From: DASSUW01 sp963774155
Lineage (GTDB): Bacteria; Actinomycetota; Thermoleophilia; Solirubrobacterales; Solirubrobacteraceae
Assembly (NCBI GenBank): GCA_963774155.1
Contig: CAVZDW010000002.1
Location: 1 to 64,000 of the forward strand
Direction of reading: 5' to 3'
Length of the DNA: 64,000 bases
Part shown: positions 17,473 to 25,383 of the stretch, piece after piece
Numbering within the stretch: the first letter of the stretch is position 1
Layout of the letters: each line of letters begins with the position of its first letter
Made by a program: the position numbers and the translations under genes
Notes under the pieces: generated by a model
What the model was told of the DNA's origin: nothing
Databases searched by the model: none
What the model saw: the letters and a program-made list of their open reading frames with translations, nothing else

Positions 17473-18138
17473 ATGGCCACCCAACTGCGGGACCTCGACG
17501 TGGACCTGATCACCCGCGGACACCTCGAGAAAGGGCTCGAACGGCTGCGCGACGAGTTCGCCGGGACGTTTTCGGCCGAGACCGTGGAGCGCTTCATGGC
17601 CGAGTCGGTCGAGGCGCTCGGCGGCGCCCGACTGAAGGACTTCGTGCCGCTGTTCGTTCACCGCTTCGCGCGCGAGCGGCTGCGCGCGCTCGGCCAGGTC
17701 GAGGGCACGATCGCCAAGACCGTTCCAGAGGTTCTGTTCGTCTGCGTACAGAACGCCGGGCGCAGCCAGATGGCCGCAGCGCTACTCGACCACTACGCCG
17801 AGGGCCGGGTCCGCGTGCGCTCGGCGGGCAGCGCGCCGGCCGACGAGATCAACCCCGACGTCATCGCCGCGATGTCTGAGCTCGGGCTCGACGTCAGTAA
17901 GGAGTTCCCCAAGCCGATGACCGACGAGGTCGTCCAGGCAGCCGACGCCGTCATCACCATGGGCTGCGGCGACGCCTGCCCCATCTACCCCGGCAAGCGC
18001 TACGAGGACTGGGAAGTCGACGACCCCGCCGAGGTCGACCTCGACGGCGTCCGGCGCATCCGCGACGACATCGGCGACCGGGTCAAGCGGCTCCTCGACG
18101 AGCTCACCGCCGTCCAGGCGGAGCACTCCACCCTGTGA
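17473..18138 (+). CDS. arsC: arsenate reductase (low-molecular-weight phosphatase type) with N-terminal helical domain
   Basis: A 221-residue protein. The C-terminal 140 residues are an LMW tyrosine-phosphatase-fold arsenate reductase: P-loop FVCVQNAGRSQMAA (Cys91, Arg97), RSAGSAPADEINPD, and VITMGCGDACPIYPGKRYEDW with the resolving Cys pair and catalytic Asp region. The first 80 residues form a helical domain (GHLEKGLERLRDEF, VERFMAESVEAL) that is found on many actinobacterial ArsC proteins of the mycothiol- or thioredoxin-linked type. It reduces arsenate to arsenite for methylation or efflux; no efflux pump gene is seen here. The ATG at 17473 follows AGGAGCTGAGA. Confidence 0.9.
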   Translation: MATQLRDLDVDLITRGHLEKGLERLRDEFAGTFSAETVERFMAESVEALGGARLKDFVPLFVHRFARERLRALGQVEGTIAKTVPEVLFVCVQNAGRSQMAAALLDHYAEGRVRVRSAGSAPADEINPDVIAAMSELGLDVSKEFPKPMTDEVVQAADAVITMGCGDACPIYPGKRYEDWEVDDPAEVDLDGVRRIRDDIGDRVKRLLDELTAVQAEHSTL

Positions 18139-18533
18139 CCGCGATGGCCCAAGGCTCGCCGACGTCCCACCCGCCGCCGGTCAACCCGAGAGTCCAGGCC
18201 GCGCTCGGGCTCGACGCCGAGCCGATCCGCGTGCCGCCGCTCGTCATCTGGCCCGCCGAAGGTCAATGCGTCGTGCACGGCCGGGCCCGACTCTCGCTGA
18301 GCCGTCGCGAGTTCGAGCTCCTCGTCGCCCTCACCGCGGCTGCCGACCATGTCGTCCCCAAGACGAAGCTGTACGAGCTGCTCTGGGGACAGGCGATGCC
18401 TAACCGCACACGGGACGTCGACGTCTACGTGGCCAAGCTACGCGGCAAGCTGGCAGAAGCGGCGCCAGGCTGGACGTTCATCCACACGCATCAGAAGTTC
18501 GGCTACCGGCTCGCGCCCGTGAAGCTCGCATGA
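18135..18533 (+). CDS. stand-alone winged-helix regulator (OmpR/PhoB-type DNA-binding domain)
   Basis: A 132-residue protein starting at GTG 18135 inside the arsC stop (GTGA overlap). The C-terminal 90 residues are a Trans_reg_C winged helix: LSRREFELLVALTAAADHVV, KTKLYELLWG, RDVDVYVAKLRGKL and HTHQKFGYRLAP. There is no receiver domain, so it is not a classical response regulator. Translational coupling to arsC suggests it is made with the arsenic genes. Its ligand and targets are unknown. Confidence 0.8.
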   Translation: MTAMAQGSPTSHPPPVNPRVQAALGLDAEPIRVPPLVIWPAEGQCVVHGRARLSLSRREFELLVALTAAADHVVPKTKLYELLWGQAMPNRTRDVDVYVAKLRGKLAEAAPGWTFIHTHQKFGYRLAPVKLA

Positions 18534-18955
18534 GCGACCGCGTCGCGGTGATCACCGACATCCACGGGAATCTGCCTGCGCTCCAGGCGGCGCTTGACCG
18601 GCTCGACGAGCTCGGCTTCGAGCGTGTCTACTGCGGTGGCGATCTCGTCGGCTACGGGCCGCATCCCAACGAGGTGTGCGCGCTGGTCGCCGAGCGCGGG
18701 ATCCCGACGATCTACGGCAACTACGACTACGCCATCGCGCGGGACATCGACGATTGCGGCTGTGCCTACATTGACCAGCATGACCGCGAGCTCGGCCAGC
18801 AGTCCGTCGCCTGGACGCTGGAGTACACCGATCGAACCGCCAAGGCATTCATGCGCGAGCTGCCGTTCGACCTGCGCTTCGCGCTCGGTGAGCGCGAGGT
18901 CCATCGTAAGCGGCCGAGCAACGAAAAGGCCCGCAAATGCGGGCCTTTTCCTTAG
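18530..18955 (+). CDS. truncated metallophosphoesterase (YfcE/MJ0936-like)
   Basis: The ATG at 18530 overlaps the preceding stop. The first 120 residues match calcineurin-like phosphoesterases: VAVITDIHGNLPALQAALD (metal ligands D and H), YCGGDLVGYGPHP and IYGNYDYAIA. Full-length family members then have GH and GSPR/GxH segments, which are absent. Instead the frame runs into the tRNA-Pro repeat at 18905 and ends ARKCGPFP in the terminator hairpin. The last metal-binding half is therefore lost, apparently by the event that placed the repeat here. The product is probably inactive. Confidence 0.75.
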   Translation: MSDRVAVITDIHGNLPALQAALDRLDELGFERVYCGGDLVGYGPHPNEVCALVAERGIPTIYGNYDYAIARDIDDCGCAYIDQHDRELGQQSVAWTLEYTDRTAKAFMRELPFDLRFALGEREVHRKRPSNEKARKCGPFP

Positions 18956-18998
18956 TCGGGGAGACAGATTTGAACCTGCGACCGCCCGGCCCCAGCCA
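18905..18998 (-). repeat. attachment-site copy: tRNA-Pro 3' half plus terminator (distal end of element)
   Basis: About 94 bp matches 21380-21477. It includes CGTAAGCGGCCGAG, the hairpin AAAAGGCCCGC-AAAT-GCGGGCCTTTT (18924-18949) and the tRNA-Pro acceptor, T arm and part of the anticodon arm. It differs by single missing bases, for example GACAGATTTG against GACAGGATTTG. The 5' half of the tRNA is absent. This is the displaced tRNA 3' end expected after integration into tRNA-Pro. The sequence that follows to 19112 has no gene; it holds a pair AATTTGGACCC-AAATTGGACCC and TTGGCTT-CCTAG-AGCCAA. Confidence 0.8.
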
Positions 18999-19112
18999 GC
19001 TCAAGGCGGCTGATCAGGGCCGGATTTGGCTTCCTAGAGCCAAGTTGCTGGTGTCTACTTGGCCTGAGTGGTCCTCAATTTGGACCCAAATTGGACCCTA
19101 GCTCGGGGCGGC

Positions 19113-19211
19113 TCAGTCGCGCGAACGGCGTAGGCGGCGCGCCGCCAGGAGCGAGAGGGCGAACAGCAACGCAGCCGTCACCGCCCACGCGCCGGGCACA
19201 TCGAATGTCAT
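19113..19211 (-). CDS. possible 32-aa single-helix membrane peptide
   Basis: MTFDVPGAWAVTAALLFALS followed by LLAARRLRRSRD would make one transmembrane helix with a strongly basic end. An upstream frame that ends SPPVLAVLAICFIAGLS overlaps its ATG (ATGA). No good ribosome-binding site is seen. It lies within the tRNA-Pro element. This is a weak call. Confidence 0.3.
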   Translation of the reverse strand: MTFDVPGAWAVTAALLFALSLLAARRLRRSRD

Positions 19212-19318
19212 GAGAGGCCTGCGATGAAGCAGATGGCCAAGACGGCGAGCACGGGCGGCGACACGCACGGAGTCTCGCTTGAGCCGACCAGGCGTGCCGG
19301 CGTCCTGACTCCGGGTAG

Positions 19319-19657
19319 CTAGCGGGGCTCGGGCACGTAGTGCCGCGTGCGCGTCTGCCGGTCCAGCCAGACGCGCATCAGGCGGTCGGTGGTCGGGTCG
19401 AGGAAGCGCTCGGAGGTCGGGATCCAGTCCGGGCGCGCACCGTCGCTCTCGCCGTGGCGGCGGCGCCACCAGCCCTTGCGGCTGGCGACGGGAGCAGAGA
19501 CGGCGGGCTCGAGCCCCGGCAGATCCTCCAGCAACGCCACAGCGGACTCGGGCGCGGCGTGGAGACGACCTAACCGCTCGTCGAGCTCGTCGGCCTCCAG
19601 ATGCCCCGCGACGTAGTGGCGTCCGAGCTCGGCGGCGACGGCGTCAGTTTGGGTCAC
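19319..19657 (-). CDS. DUF1707-domain (SHOCT-like) protein
   Basis: A 112-residue protein starting at GTG 19657. The N-terminal 50 residues, AAELGRHYVAGHLEADELDE plus RLGRLHAAPE, are the DUF1707 pattern (usual form ...LG...A.GRL...EFDERL..A..A.T..EL). The C-terminal half is basic and Trp-rich (GWWRRRHG) and ends RTRHYVPEPR. The GTG overlaps the stop of the YbjQ-like gene (GTGA), so they are co-translated. Its role is unknown; the domain is common in actinobacterial regulatory and membrane proteins. It is cargo of the tRNA-Pro element. Confidence 0.7.
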   Translation of the reverse strand: MTQTDAVAAELGRHYVAGHLEADELDERLGRLHAAPESAVALLEDLPGLEPAVSAPVASRKGWWRRRHGESDGARPDWIPTSERFLDPTTDRLMRVWLDRQTRTRHYVPEPR

Positions 19658-20001
19658 CGCGCGAGCTTCACCGCGGTGCCGTAGGCGAGGATCTCGGTGA
19701 GGCTCTTGTCCATCTCCGACGAGTCGAAGCGGACGGCGATGATCGCGTCGGCGCCGAGCACGTGGGCGTTTGCGATCATCCGGTCCACCGCGTGGCGGCG
19801 CGAGTCCTCGAGCACCTCGGTGTACTGACTCACCTCGCCCGACCGCAGCGCGGAGAAGCTCGCCGTGAAGCCCTTGGCGAAGCCCATCGACCGCACGATC
19901 AGGCCGAAGCAGAGGCCCAGGCTCTCGGCGACCTGCACCCCGGGCAGCTCCTGCGCGGTCGTGATGGGCAGGTCTGCTTGAACGGCGCCGGTCGAGGTCA
20001 T
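19654..20001 (-). CDS. YbjQ family (DUF74) putative heavy-metal-binding protein
   Basis: A 115-residue protein matching YbjQ: LPITTAQELPGVQVAESLGL, VRSMGFAKGF, TEVLEDSRRHAVDRM and NAHVLGADAIIAVRFDSSEM. It is of normal family length. The family forms pentamers and is called heavy-metal-binding by annotation only; no conserved cysteines are present here. It is cargo of the element, followed by the DUF1707 gene with a 4-bp overlap, and lies 38 bp after the integrase stop. Confidence 0.85.
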   Translation of the reverse strand: MTSTGAVQADLPITTAQELPGVQVAESLGLCFGLIVRSMGFAKGFTASFSALRSGEVSQYTEVLEDSRRHAVDRMIANAHVLGADAIIAVRFDSSEMDKSLTEILAYGTAVKLAR

Positions 20002-20039
20002 GGGCCGATTGTCGCACTGCGAGTGGCATCGCTTATCAG

Positions 20040-21319
20040 TCAGTCCGGCGGCTGGTAAATCGTGATCGCATCGGCATCAGGCTTGGCGACCCGCGACGGA
20101 GCCGCATGAGCAAATGCGGTGTTGACCATGTCGACCTCCCAGGCCGCCGGCGCGTAGTGCGCGTAGATCTGCGTCGTCTTCAGGTCCGCGTGTCCGAGGA
20201 ACTCCTGGATCGCGCGTAGCGGCGCGCCGGATGCGGCGAGCGACGTCGCGAACGTGTGGCGGAGATCGTGGAACCGGATCTCGCGAACGCCGGCGTCGCG
20301 GCACGCGGCCTTGAAGCGCTGCGTGACCTTCGACGGATCGAGCGGCCGGCCGAGCTGCGGGTGGGCGAAGACGAGATCGTCGTCGTGATTGAACGCGCGT
20401 CCGCTCTCGCCACGCGGCGAGCTCGTGGGCGAGCCAGTCCGCCATCGGCACCGAGCGGCGCGTGCTGAGGTCGGACTTGCCCTCGCTCGAGTGCTCGCCG
20501 CGCACGAACGCGTTGCGGACGCGGACGCGGCTCGCCGTCGACGTCGATGTCGCGCCAGCGGATCCCGAGCAGCTCGGACTGCCGCAGGCCGGTGACCGCC
20601 GCGGCGAGGATCAGCACGCGCAGCACCGGACCGAGGACGTCGGGCGGAGGTGGCGGCGCCGGTCCTCGGCGACCGCGCCGCGTCGGCGCCGGCATCCGCC
20701 GCACGATCTCGTTCGGGATCGCGGCGATCACGGCCGCGAGCTCCGGCGACGGTGAGGAACTGCAGGTCGGGGCTCGCGTCGCCGCTCCGCGACGGCGCGG
20801 CCGAGCGGCGCGCGTCGACAGGGTTGGTCACGCACCAGCCGCGATCGACGGCCAGGCCGAAGACGCTGTGCAGGAACGTGATGACGTTGCGGACCGACTT
20901 CGGCGCGAGGCCTCGCCGCAGCATCGACCGCGCCAACGCCTCGACGTCGCCGGTCGACACCTCCGCGACGCGCCGCGAACCCATCGCCGGCGAGATGTGG
21001 ACGCGCTGCATCGACTCGCAGTTCTGGCGGTAGGACTTCCGGGCGCCCTGCAGCTCGAGTCGATCGCGGAGCGCGTTGGCGGCGTCGTCGACCGTCCGGC
21101 CGCGCGCGTCGTCGGCCGGCGGCACCGCCGCGAGCTCGGCCTCCTGCGCCTTCCGCAGCGCCTGCTCGGCCATCGCCCGCGTCAACCCCTGGCTCGAGCC
21201 GGGCTCGCCGCACCGGCCCGAGCCGCCGGTTCCGGCAGCCGGCCGTCCGGCGTGCGCCAGCGCCCGTAGTAGGCGCCGGACTTCTCGTAGATGTGCCCTG
21301 TCCCGTATGGCCGTTTCAT
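20040..21319 (-). pseudogene. int: tyrosine-family site-specific integrase (five frameshifts)
   Basis: Reconstructed from ATG 21319 (MKRPYGTGHIYEKSGAYYGR), the gene gives a complete phage-type integrase. It has a SAM-like core-binding domain (SVRNVITFLHSVFGLAVDRG) and a catalytic domain with Arg in AAVTGLRQSELLGIRW, HDLRHTFATSL, and LGHADLKTTQIYAHY with the Tyr nucleophile. Reading it requires skipping one base at five positions: near 21232, 21205, 20738, 20530 and 20425. All have the same polarity, so the last one returns the frame. The gene lies 115 bp from the intact tRNA-Pro, the normal position for an integrase next to its attachment site. It is either broken or affected by consensus errors. 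Confidence 0.85.
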
Positions 21320-21379
21320 GGCCTCTATAGGGCGACGGCGAGAAAAATTGGTCCCCCAATTGGTCCCCAGCTCACTCAG

Positions 21380-21477
21380 CGTAAGCGGCCGAGAGAACGA
21401 CAAAAGGCCCGCAAATGCGGGCCTTTTCGTTAGTCGGGGAGACAGGATTTGAACCTGCGACCGCCCGGCCCCCAGCC
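21380..21477 (-). repeat. attachment-site copy at the intact tRNA-Pro
   Basis: This is the proximal partner of 18905-18998. It covers the 3' half of the functional tRNA-Pro and its terminator and a short tail. Just inside the element, 21341-21370 carries AATTGGTCCCC repeated twice, resembling the AATTTGGACCC pair at the other end; these may be arm-type integrase sites. Confidence 0.8.
21402..21427 (-). terminator. intrinsic terminator after tRNA-Pro
   Basis: AAAAGGCCCGC-AAAT-GCGGGCCTTTT is a 7-bp GC stem flanked by A and T runs, 7 bp beyond the 3' end of tRNA-Pro. It is symmetrical and could act in both directions. An identical copy lies at 18924-18949. Confidence 0.85.
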
Positions 21478-21507
21478 GGGTGCGCTACCAGACTGCGCCA
21501 CTCCCCG
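21434..21507 (-). tRNA. tRNA-Pro(GGG)
   Basis: A 74-base cloverleaf: acceptor CGGGGAG/CTCCCCG with discriminator A, D arm GCGC...GCGC, anticodon loop TGGGGGC with anticodon GGG, and T arm CAGG-TTCAAAT-CCTG. CCA is not encoded. It is the integration target of the adjacent element. Confidence 0.93.
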
Positions 21508-21523
21508 TGGCTGTGTCCTCTAG

Positions 21524-21594
21524 AGCGGGCGACGGGAATCGAACCCGCCCTAGAAGCTTGGAAGGCTTCTGTGCAACCACAACACTTCGCCCGC
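21524..21594 (-). tRNA. tRNA-Gly(TCC)
   Basis: A 71-base cloverleaf: acceptor GCGGGCG/CGCCCGC with discriminator T, anticodon stem AGAAGC/GCTTCT with loop CTTCCAA (anticodon TCC), and T arm GGCGG-GTTCGAT-TCCCGTC region. It lies 16 bp upstream of tRNA-Pro and was probably co-transcribed with it. Confidence 0.9.
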
Positions 21595-21634
21595 ACAGGG
21601 GACGGGGCGATGATAGCCGTGCGGGACGCCCGTG

Positions 21635-22456
21635 TCAGGCCTTCGGGCGGCGCTCCTCGGCCGGGACGGCGCCGGTCTCGTCGGCCAGCGCCGCGGGTGG
21701 CCAGGGGCCGAACCAGTTGTCGCGGGCGCCGTCGAGCGTGATGACGGAGCCCGACAGCGCGGTGCCGAGCGGGGATGCGGCGAGGGCCACGAGCCAGGCG
21801 TGCTCGGCCTCGCGGCCGAGGCGCTGGAGCGGGACCGTGCGGGCGGCGGCGCGCCAGACCGGCTCCGGGTACTTGCGCAGCGAGGCGGTGTCGAAGTGGC
21901 CGGCCGCCACCGCCAGCACGGCGATCCCGTCGGCCGCCCACTCGCGCGCGAGCGCGCGCGTGTAGCCCTCGACGGCGGCCCGGGCGGCGCTCGAGTGCGT
22001 CATCCCCGCCAGGCCGTGGTGCGGGGACAGGGTCACGTTGATGATCGTGCCGCGGCCCGCCGGGCGCATGGCGAGCTCGGCGGCGGCGCGGGTCATCGCG
22101 TCGGTGCCGCCGACGTTGAGCCGCGTCACGGCGCGCCAGCCCTTGGGCTCGATCGCCTCGGCCGGCGTGAAGTACTGGCCGCCGGCGTTGTTGACCAGCA
22201 CGTCGAGGCGCCCGAACCGCGCCAGGCAGTCGCGGACGAGCCGCTCGGCGTCCTCGCGCACGTCGCCGGCCACGAACGACGCGCCGATCTCCTGCGCGGT
22301 GGCCGCGAGGACCTCCTCCCGACGGCCCGCGATCAGCACCGTGGCGCCGCAGGCGACCAGCTCCGCGGCGGCCGCGCGACCGAGTCCCGTGCCGCCCCCG
22401 GTGACGAGGACGACGCGCCCGTCGAGCATCCCATCCGCAAAGACCTCGGAACTCAT
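21635..22456 (-). CDS. short-chain dehydrogenase/reductase of the enoyl-CoA reductase (DECR/PECR) type
   Basis: A 273-residue SDR from ATG 22456. The Rossmann motif is VLVTGGGTGLGRAAAAEL, and the NNAG box reads VLVNNAGGQY. The usual YxxxK is replaced by HSSAARAAV in GMTHSSAARAAVEGYTRALA. This HSxAARA form is known from the 2,4-dienoyl-CoA/trans-2-enoyl-CoA reductase and citronellol-dehydrogenase-like branch, which lack the catalytic Tyr. A role in acyl-CoA reduction is therefore more likely than in alcohol oxidation. It is monocistronic, between tRNA-Gly and a small ORF on the other strand. Confidence 0.8.
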   Translation of the reverse strand: MSSEVFADGMLDGRVVLVTGGGTGLGRAAAAELVACGATVLIAGRREEVLAATAQEIGASFVAGDVREDAERLVRDCLARFGRLDVLVNNAGGQYFTPAEAIEPKGWRAVTRLNVGGTDAMTRAAAELAMRPAGRGTIINVTLSPHHGLAGMTHSSAARAAVEGYTRALAREWAADGIAVLAVAAGHFDTASLRKYPEPVWRAAARTVPLQRLGREAEHAWLVALAASPLGTALSGSVITLDGARDNWFGPWPPAALADETGAVPAEERRPKA

Positions 22457-22501
22457 GGCCGCGGATGGTACGTGTGCAGGCAAAACGGGAATCACGGGAA
22501 C

Positions 22502-22639
22502 ATGCAGATCCCAGGCGTCCACATCGAGACCCTGCACAACCCGGTTCGCTACACGTACGCGCAGATCGAGAAGGCCTGCGCCATCGCGCAGATGCTGAAC
22601 CGGGGCAAGCTGGTTCTCGTCGAGCCACCTCGACGCTGA
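22502..22639 (+). CDS. possible 45-aa protein
   Basis: ATG 22502 gives MQIPGVHIETLHNPVRYTYA followed by QIEKACAIAQMLNRGKLVLV and EPPRR. Composition is that of a folded cytoplasmic peptide rather than a frame shadow. The upstream CACGGGAAC is a poor ribosome-binding site. I do not recognise it. Confidence 0.35.
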   Translation: MQIPGVHIETLHNPVRYTYAQIEKACAIAQMLNRGKLVLVEPPRR

Positions 22640-22747
22640 CGGATCGCCGCGCGGGCCGGTAGGGGGCCAGCACGTGCGACAGGGTCAGGGTCGGCAGGCG
22701 AACAACAACATCTCGGTAGGAACCGGAGCCGCAGGTAGGGTTGGCCG

Positions 22748-23416
22748 GTGGTCCAGTCACCGCTCGAGTCGCACGTCGCCACGCCTCGTGAGCTGCAGGC
22801 GCGGCTCGAGGCGGAGCGACTGGGCCGGCCGTTCCTCGTCTACCGCGACGGGCGCGGCGACCAGATGCTCGTCCCGCTCGGCGACCGGCTGACGATCGGT
22901 CGCCGGCCCGCCAACGAGATCGCGCTCGACTGGGACACCGAGGTCTCACGCGTGCACGCGGCCGTCGAGCGCGTCGGCGACGAGTGGGCGATCGCCGACG
23001 ACGGGCTCTCTCGGAACGGCACGTGGGTGAACGGCGAGCGCGTGATCGGCCGGCGCCGGCTCCACGACGGCGACGTGATCACCATCGGCACGACGGCGCT
23101 CGCCTTCGTCGCGCCCCACGAGGACCTGCCGTCGACGGCGACGGCGGCCGGCCCGCACGCCGGCGGCCTCCTCACGCCGGCACAGCGCCGCGTGCTCGTC
23201 GCCCTCTGCCGCCCGTACCGCGACGAGGCCTACGCCACGCCCGCGACCAACCAGCAGATCGCCGACGAGTTGGTCGTCAGCGTCGACACCGTGAAGAGCA
23301 CCCTGCGGCTGCTCTTCGCCGCCTTCGGGGTCGACGCACTGCCACAGAACCGCAAGCGCGCGAGCCTCGCACGGGCGGCACTGCGCAGCGGCGTCGTGTC
23401 GCGACGCGACCTCTAG
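22748..23416 (+). CDS. FHA-domain protein with C-terminal helix-turn-helix
   Basis: A 222-residue protein from GTG 22748. The FHA domain spans about residues 40-120: LTIGRRPANEIALDWD, SRVHAAVE, SRNGTWVNG and LHDGDVITIG, all phosphothreonine-binding positions. The C-terminal 80 residues contain TPAQRRVLVALCRPY and NQQIADELVVSVDTVKSTLR, a LuxR/winged-helix-like DNA-binding region. It should bind DNA in response to Thr phosphorylation. The convergent next gene is a PknB-type kinase, with the two stops overlapping by 4 bp, which makes a kinase-substrate pair likely. Confidence 0.85.
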   Translation: MVQSPLESHVATPRELQARLEAERLGRPFLVYRDGRGDQMLVPLGDRLTIGRRPANEIALDWDTEVSRVHAAVERVGDEWAIADDGLSRNGTWVNGERVIGRRRLHDGDVITIGTTALAFVAPHEDLPSTATAAGPHAGGLLTPAQRRVLVALCRPYRDEAYATPATNQQIADELVVSVDTVKSTLRLLFAAFGVDALPQNRKRASLARAALRSGVVSRRDL

Positions 23417-25326
23417 GCCACACGGGCGACCCGGTTCACGCCCACGCAGGTCACCCAGACCGCGTCCGGGCCGACGGCGACGAAGAGCGGATTGAGCGGC
23501 ACGCGGAGCGGCTCTTCGGCGGGGATGAGCGAGTAGGCGTCGACCTGCTCCAGCGTGCTCGAGCCGTTCGCGGCCACCCAGACGCGGCTGCCGCGGACCG
23601 CGACGCCCATCGGCCGCGCCCCGACCTCGACAGACGCGGTCAGCCGCGCCCGGATCCGGTAACGGACGAGCCGGTCCTGGTCGGGGATGGTGGCCCATAC
23701 CGCTCCGGCGCCGTAGGCCAGGTCGCCGACGGACGTCCCGGGGAGGTCGATGCGCTCCAGGGCGGCCAGGGTCTTCGCGTCGCGCCGGACGATGAAGTTC
23801 GGGGCCTCGTGGAGCGTCCACAGCTCGCCGTTGCCGTAGACCGCGCCCATGATCCCGTACTCGACTTCGACGGTCGCCTGGGTCTCGCCCGTGCGAGCGT
23901 CGAGCCGGCTGAGCTGCGCTACCTGGCCACCGGATTGAATTCCCACGACGACGTCGTCGCCACGGCGGGCGAGCGTGGCCGGGAGGCGATCCAGCGGGAT
24001 GGGCGGGGCCACCCGCCGGCCGCTGACGGGATCGAGGCGGACGATCTCGTTCGCGCGCGTGGCGACCCAGAGCTCATCACCCCAGGTCACCATGTCCACG
24101 GTTCCGCCGCCGACGCTGACGCGGCCCGGCAGGCGACGCCCGGTCTCCGGATCGAGCGCGTCGAGCCGCGAGGAGCGCCACGCCCCGACCCACCAGCGAC
24201 CGCCGGCCTCGATGAGGTGGTTCGGCCTCGGGCCGACGCGCGTGCGTGAGGCGACCCGCGGCGGCTCCGTCGTGACGACCGGGGTCGCCGTCGGAGCAGC
24301 GGTGGCCGGCGGCGGCTCCTGCCCATCGCCGAGAGTCAACACAGCAGCCACGCCGGCCACGGCCGCCACGGCGAGGACGAGCGGCGCCGCGAGCCGCCAG
24401 GCCGGCCGCGTGCGCGGCCGCGACCCGGACGGGTCGGTCGGTGACTCGATCGGGGCGGCGGCACCGCTGGCGACGGTCCGCTCGGACGAGCGCGCGCGCC
24501 TGCCCTCGGCAGCGGCGATCGCCGCGCGGCCGAGGTCTCCGGCCGACGGGTAGCGGCTGTCCGGCGCCTTGGCGAGCGCGCGCTCGATCACTGCGTCGAA
24601 GGCACTCGGCACGCTCGGCGCCACGGCGCTGATCCGCGGCGGGCGCTCGGTGAGGTGGGCCCAGAGCCGGGCCTCGTCGCCGTCGCGCGGGAACGGCACC
24701 TGGGCGCTCAGGAGGAAGAAGAGCAGGCAGCCGAGGGCGTACACGTCGGCCCGCGCGTCGACGTGCCCGCCGCGGATCTGCTCCGGGGCGACGTAGTCCA
24801 GCGTCCCGACCCAGTCGCCCGCGCGGGTCGGACCGGAGACCGACCGCATGTGCCGCGTGAGCCCGAAGTCGCACAGGTACGCGTGATCTCCGCTCGCCAG
24901 GAGGACGTTGGACGGCTTGACGTCGCGATGGACGAGGCCGGCGGCGTGCGCCGCGTCGAGCGCGCTCGCGACCTGATCGACGATCCGCGCCGCGCGCCCC
25001 GGCGCGAGCGGCCCCTCCCGGCGGACCAGCGTACGCGCGTCCTGGCCGTCGACGTAGCGCATCACGAGGAACGGGACGCCGTCGGCCTCGCCCGCCGCGT
25101 GGATCGGGATCACGTGCGGGTGGTCGATCGCGGCGGCGGCGCGTGACTCGCGCAGGAATCGCCGTCGCGCGGTCTCGTCCTCGGCCAGGTCGGCAGCGAT
25201 CATCTTCAGCGCGACGGTGCGGTCGAGATCGAGCTGCGTGGCGCGGTAGACGACGCCCATCGCGCCACGGCCGACGACAGCCTCCAGGCGATACCCAGCG
25301 AAGTCTGTCCGTTCAGTGCCGCTCAC
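23413..25326 (-). CDS. membrane Ser/Thr protein kinase (PknB-like) with extracellular beta-propeller
   Basis: A 637-residue receptor kinase. The cytoplasmic kinase domain (12-270) has GRGAMGVVY, catalytic Lys41, HRDVKPSN (Asp135), CDFG (Asp153) and YVAPEQIRGG. A linker of about 45 residues is followed by one transmembrane helix at about 314-333 (APLVLAVAAVAGVAAVL). The outside part has about six repeats with W-containing strands (GGRWWVGAW, GDELWVATRA, GNGELWTLHE, GAVWATIP, SRVWVAANG, DAVWVTCVG), typical of an NHL/YVTN-like propeller that could sense a ligand. No PASTA domains are present. Start: GTG 25326. Confidence 0.9.
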   Translation of the reverse strand: MSGTERTDFAGYRLEAVVGRGAMGVVYRATQLDLDRTVALKMIAADLAEDETARRRFLRESRAAAAIDHPHVIPIHAAGEADGVPFLVMRYVDGQDARTLVRREGPLAPGRAARIVDQVASALDAAHAAGLVHRDVKPSNVLLASGDHAYLCDFGLTRHMRSVSGPTRAGDWVGTLDYVAPEQIRGGHVDARADVYALGCLLFFLLSAQVPFPRDGDEARLWAHLTERPPRISAVAPSVPSAFDAVIERALAKAPDSRYPSAGDLGRAAIAAAEGRRARSSERTVASGAAAPIESPTDPSGSRPRTRPAWRLAAPLVLAVAAVAGVAAVLTLGDGQEPPPATAAPTATPVVTTEPPRVASRTRVGPRPNHLIEAGGRWWVGAWRSSRLDALDPETGRRLPGRVSVGGGTVDMVTWGDELWVATRANEIVRLDPVSGRRVAPPIPLDRLPATLARRGDDVVVGIQSGGQVAQLSRLDARTGETQATVEVEYGIMGAVYGNGELWTLHEAPNFIVRRDAKTLAALERIDLPGTSVGDLAYGAGAVWATIPDQDRLVRYRIRARLTASVEVGARPMGVAVRGSRVWVAANGSSTLEQVDAYSLIPAEEPLRVPLNPLFVAVGPDAVWVTCVGVNRVARVA

Positions 25327-25383
25327 CGGTACGTGTATAACCGGGAGAACGCGTCAACGCGAGCGATGTCGCGCGAAAGCGAG

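Noticed and set aside
18950..18998. Second tRNA-Pro gene
   Set aside because: Only the 3' half is present, with single-base deletions in the T-arm and anticodon regions; the sequence diverges after CCCAGCC.
10334..21319. Programmed +1 frameshifting as the cause of the broken transposase and integrase
   Set aside because: Four and five shifts per gene at unrelated sequences, plus the same polarity in ordinary genes, fits sequencing insertions far better than recoding. Known IS110 and tyrosine recombinase genes are single frames.
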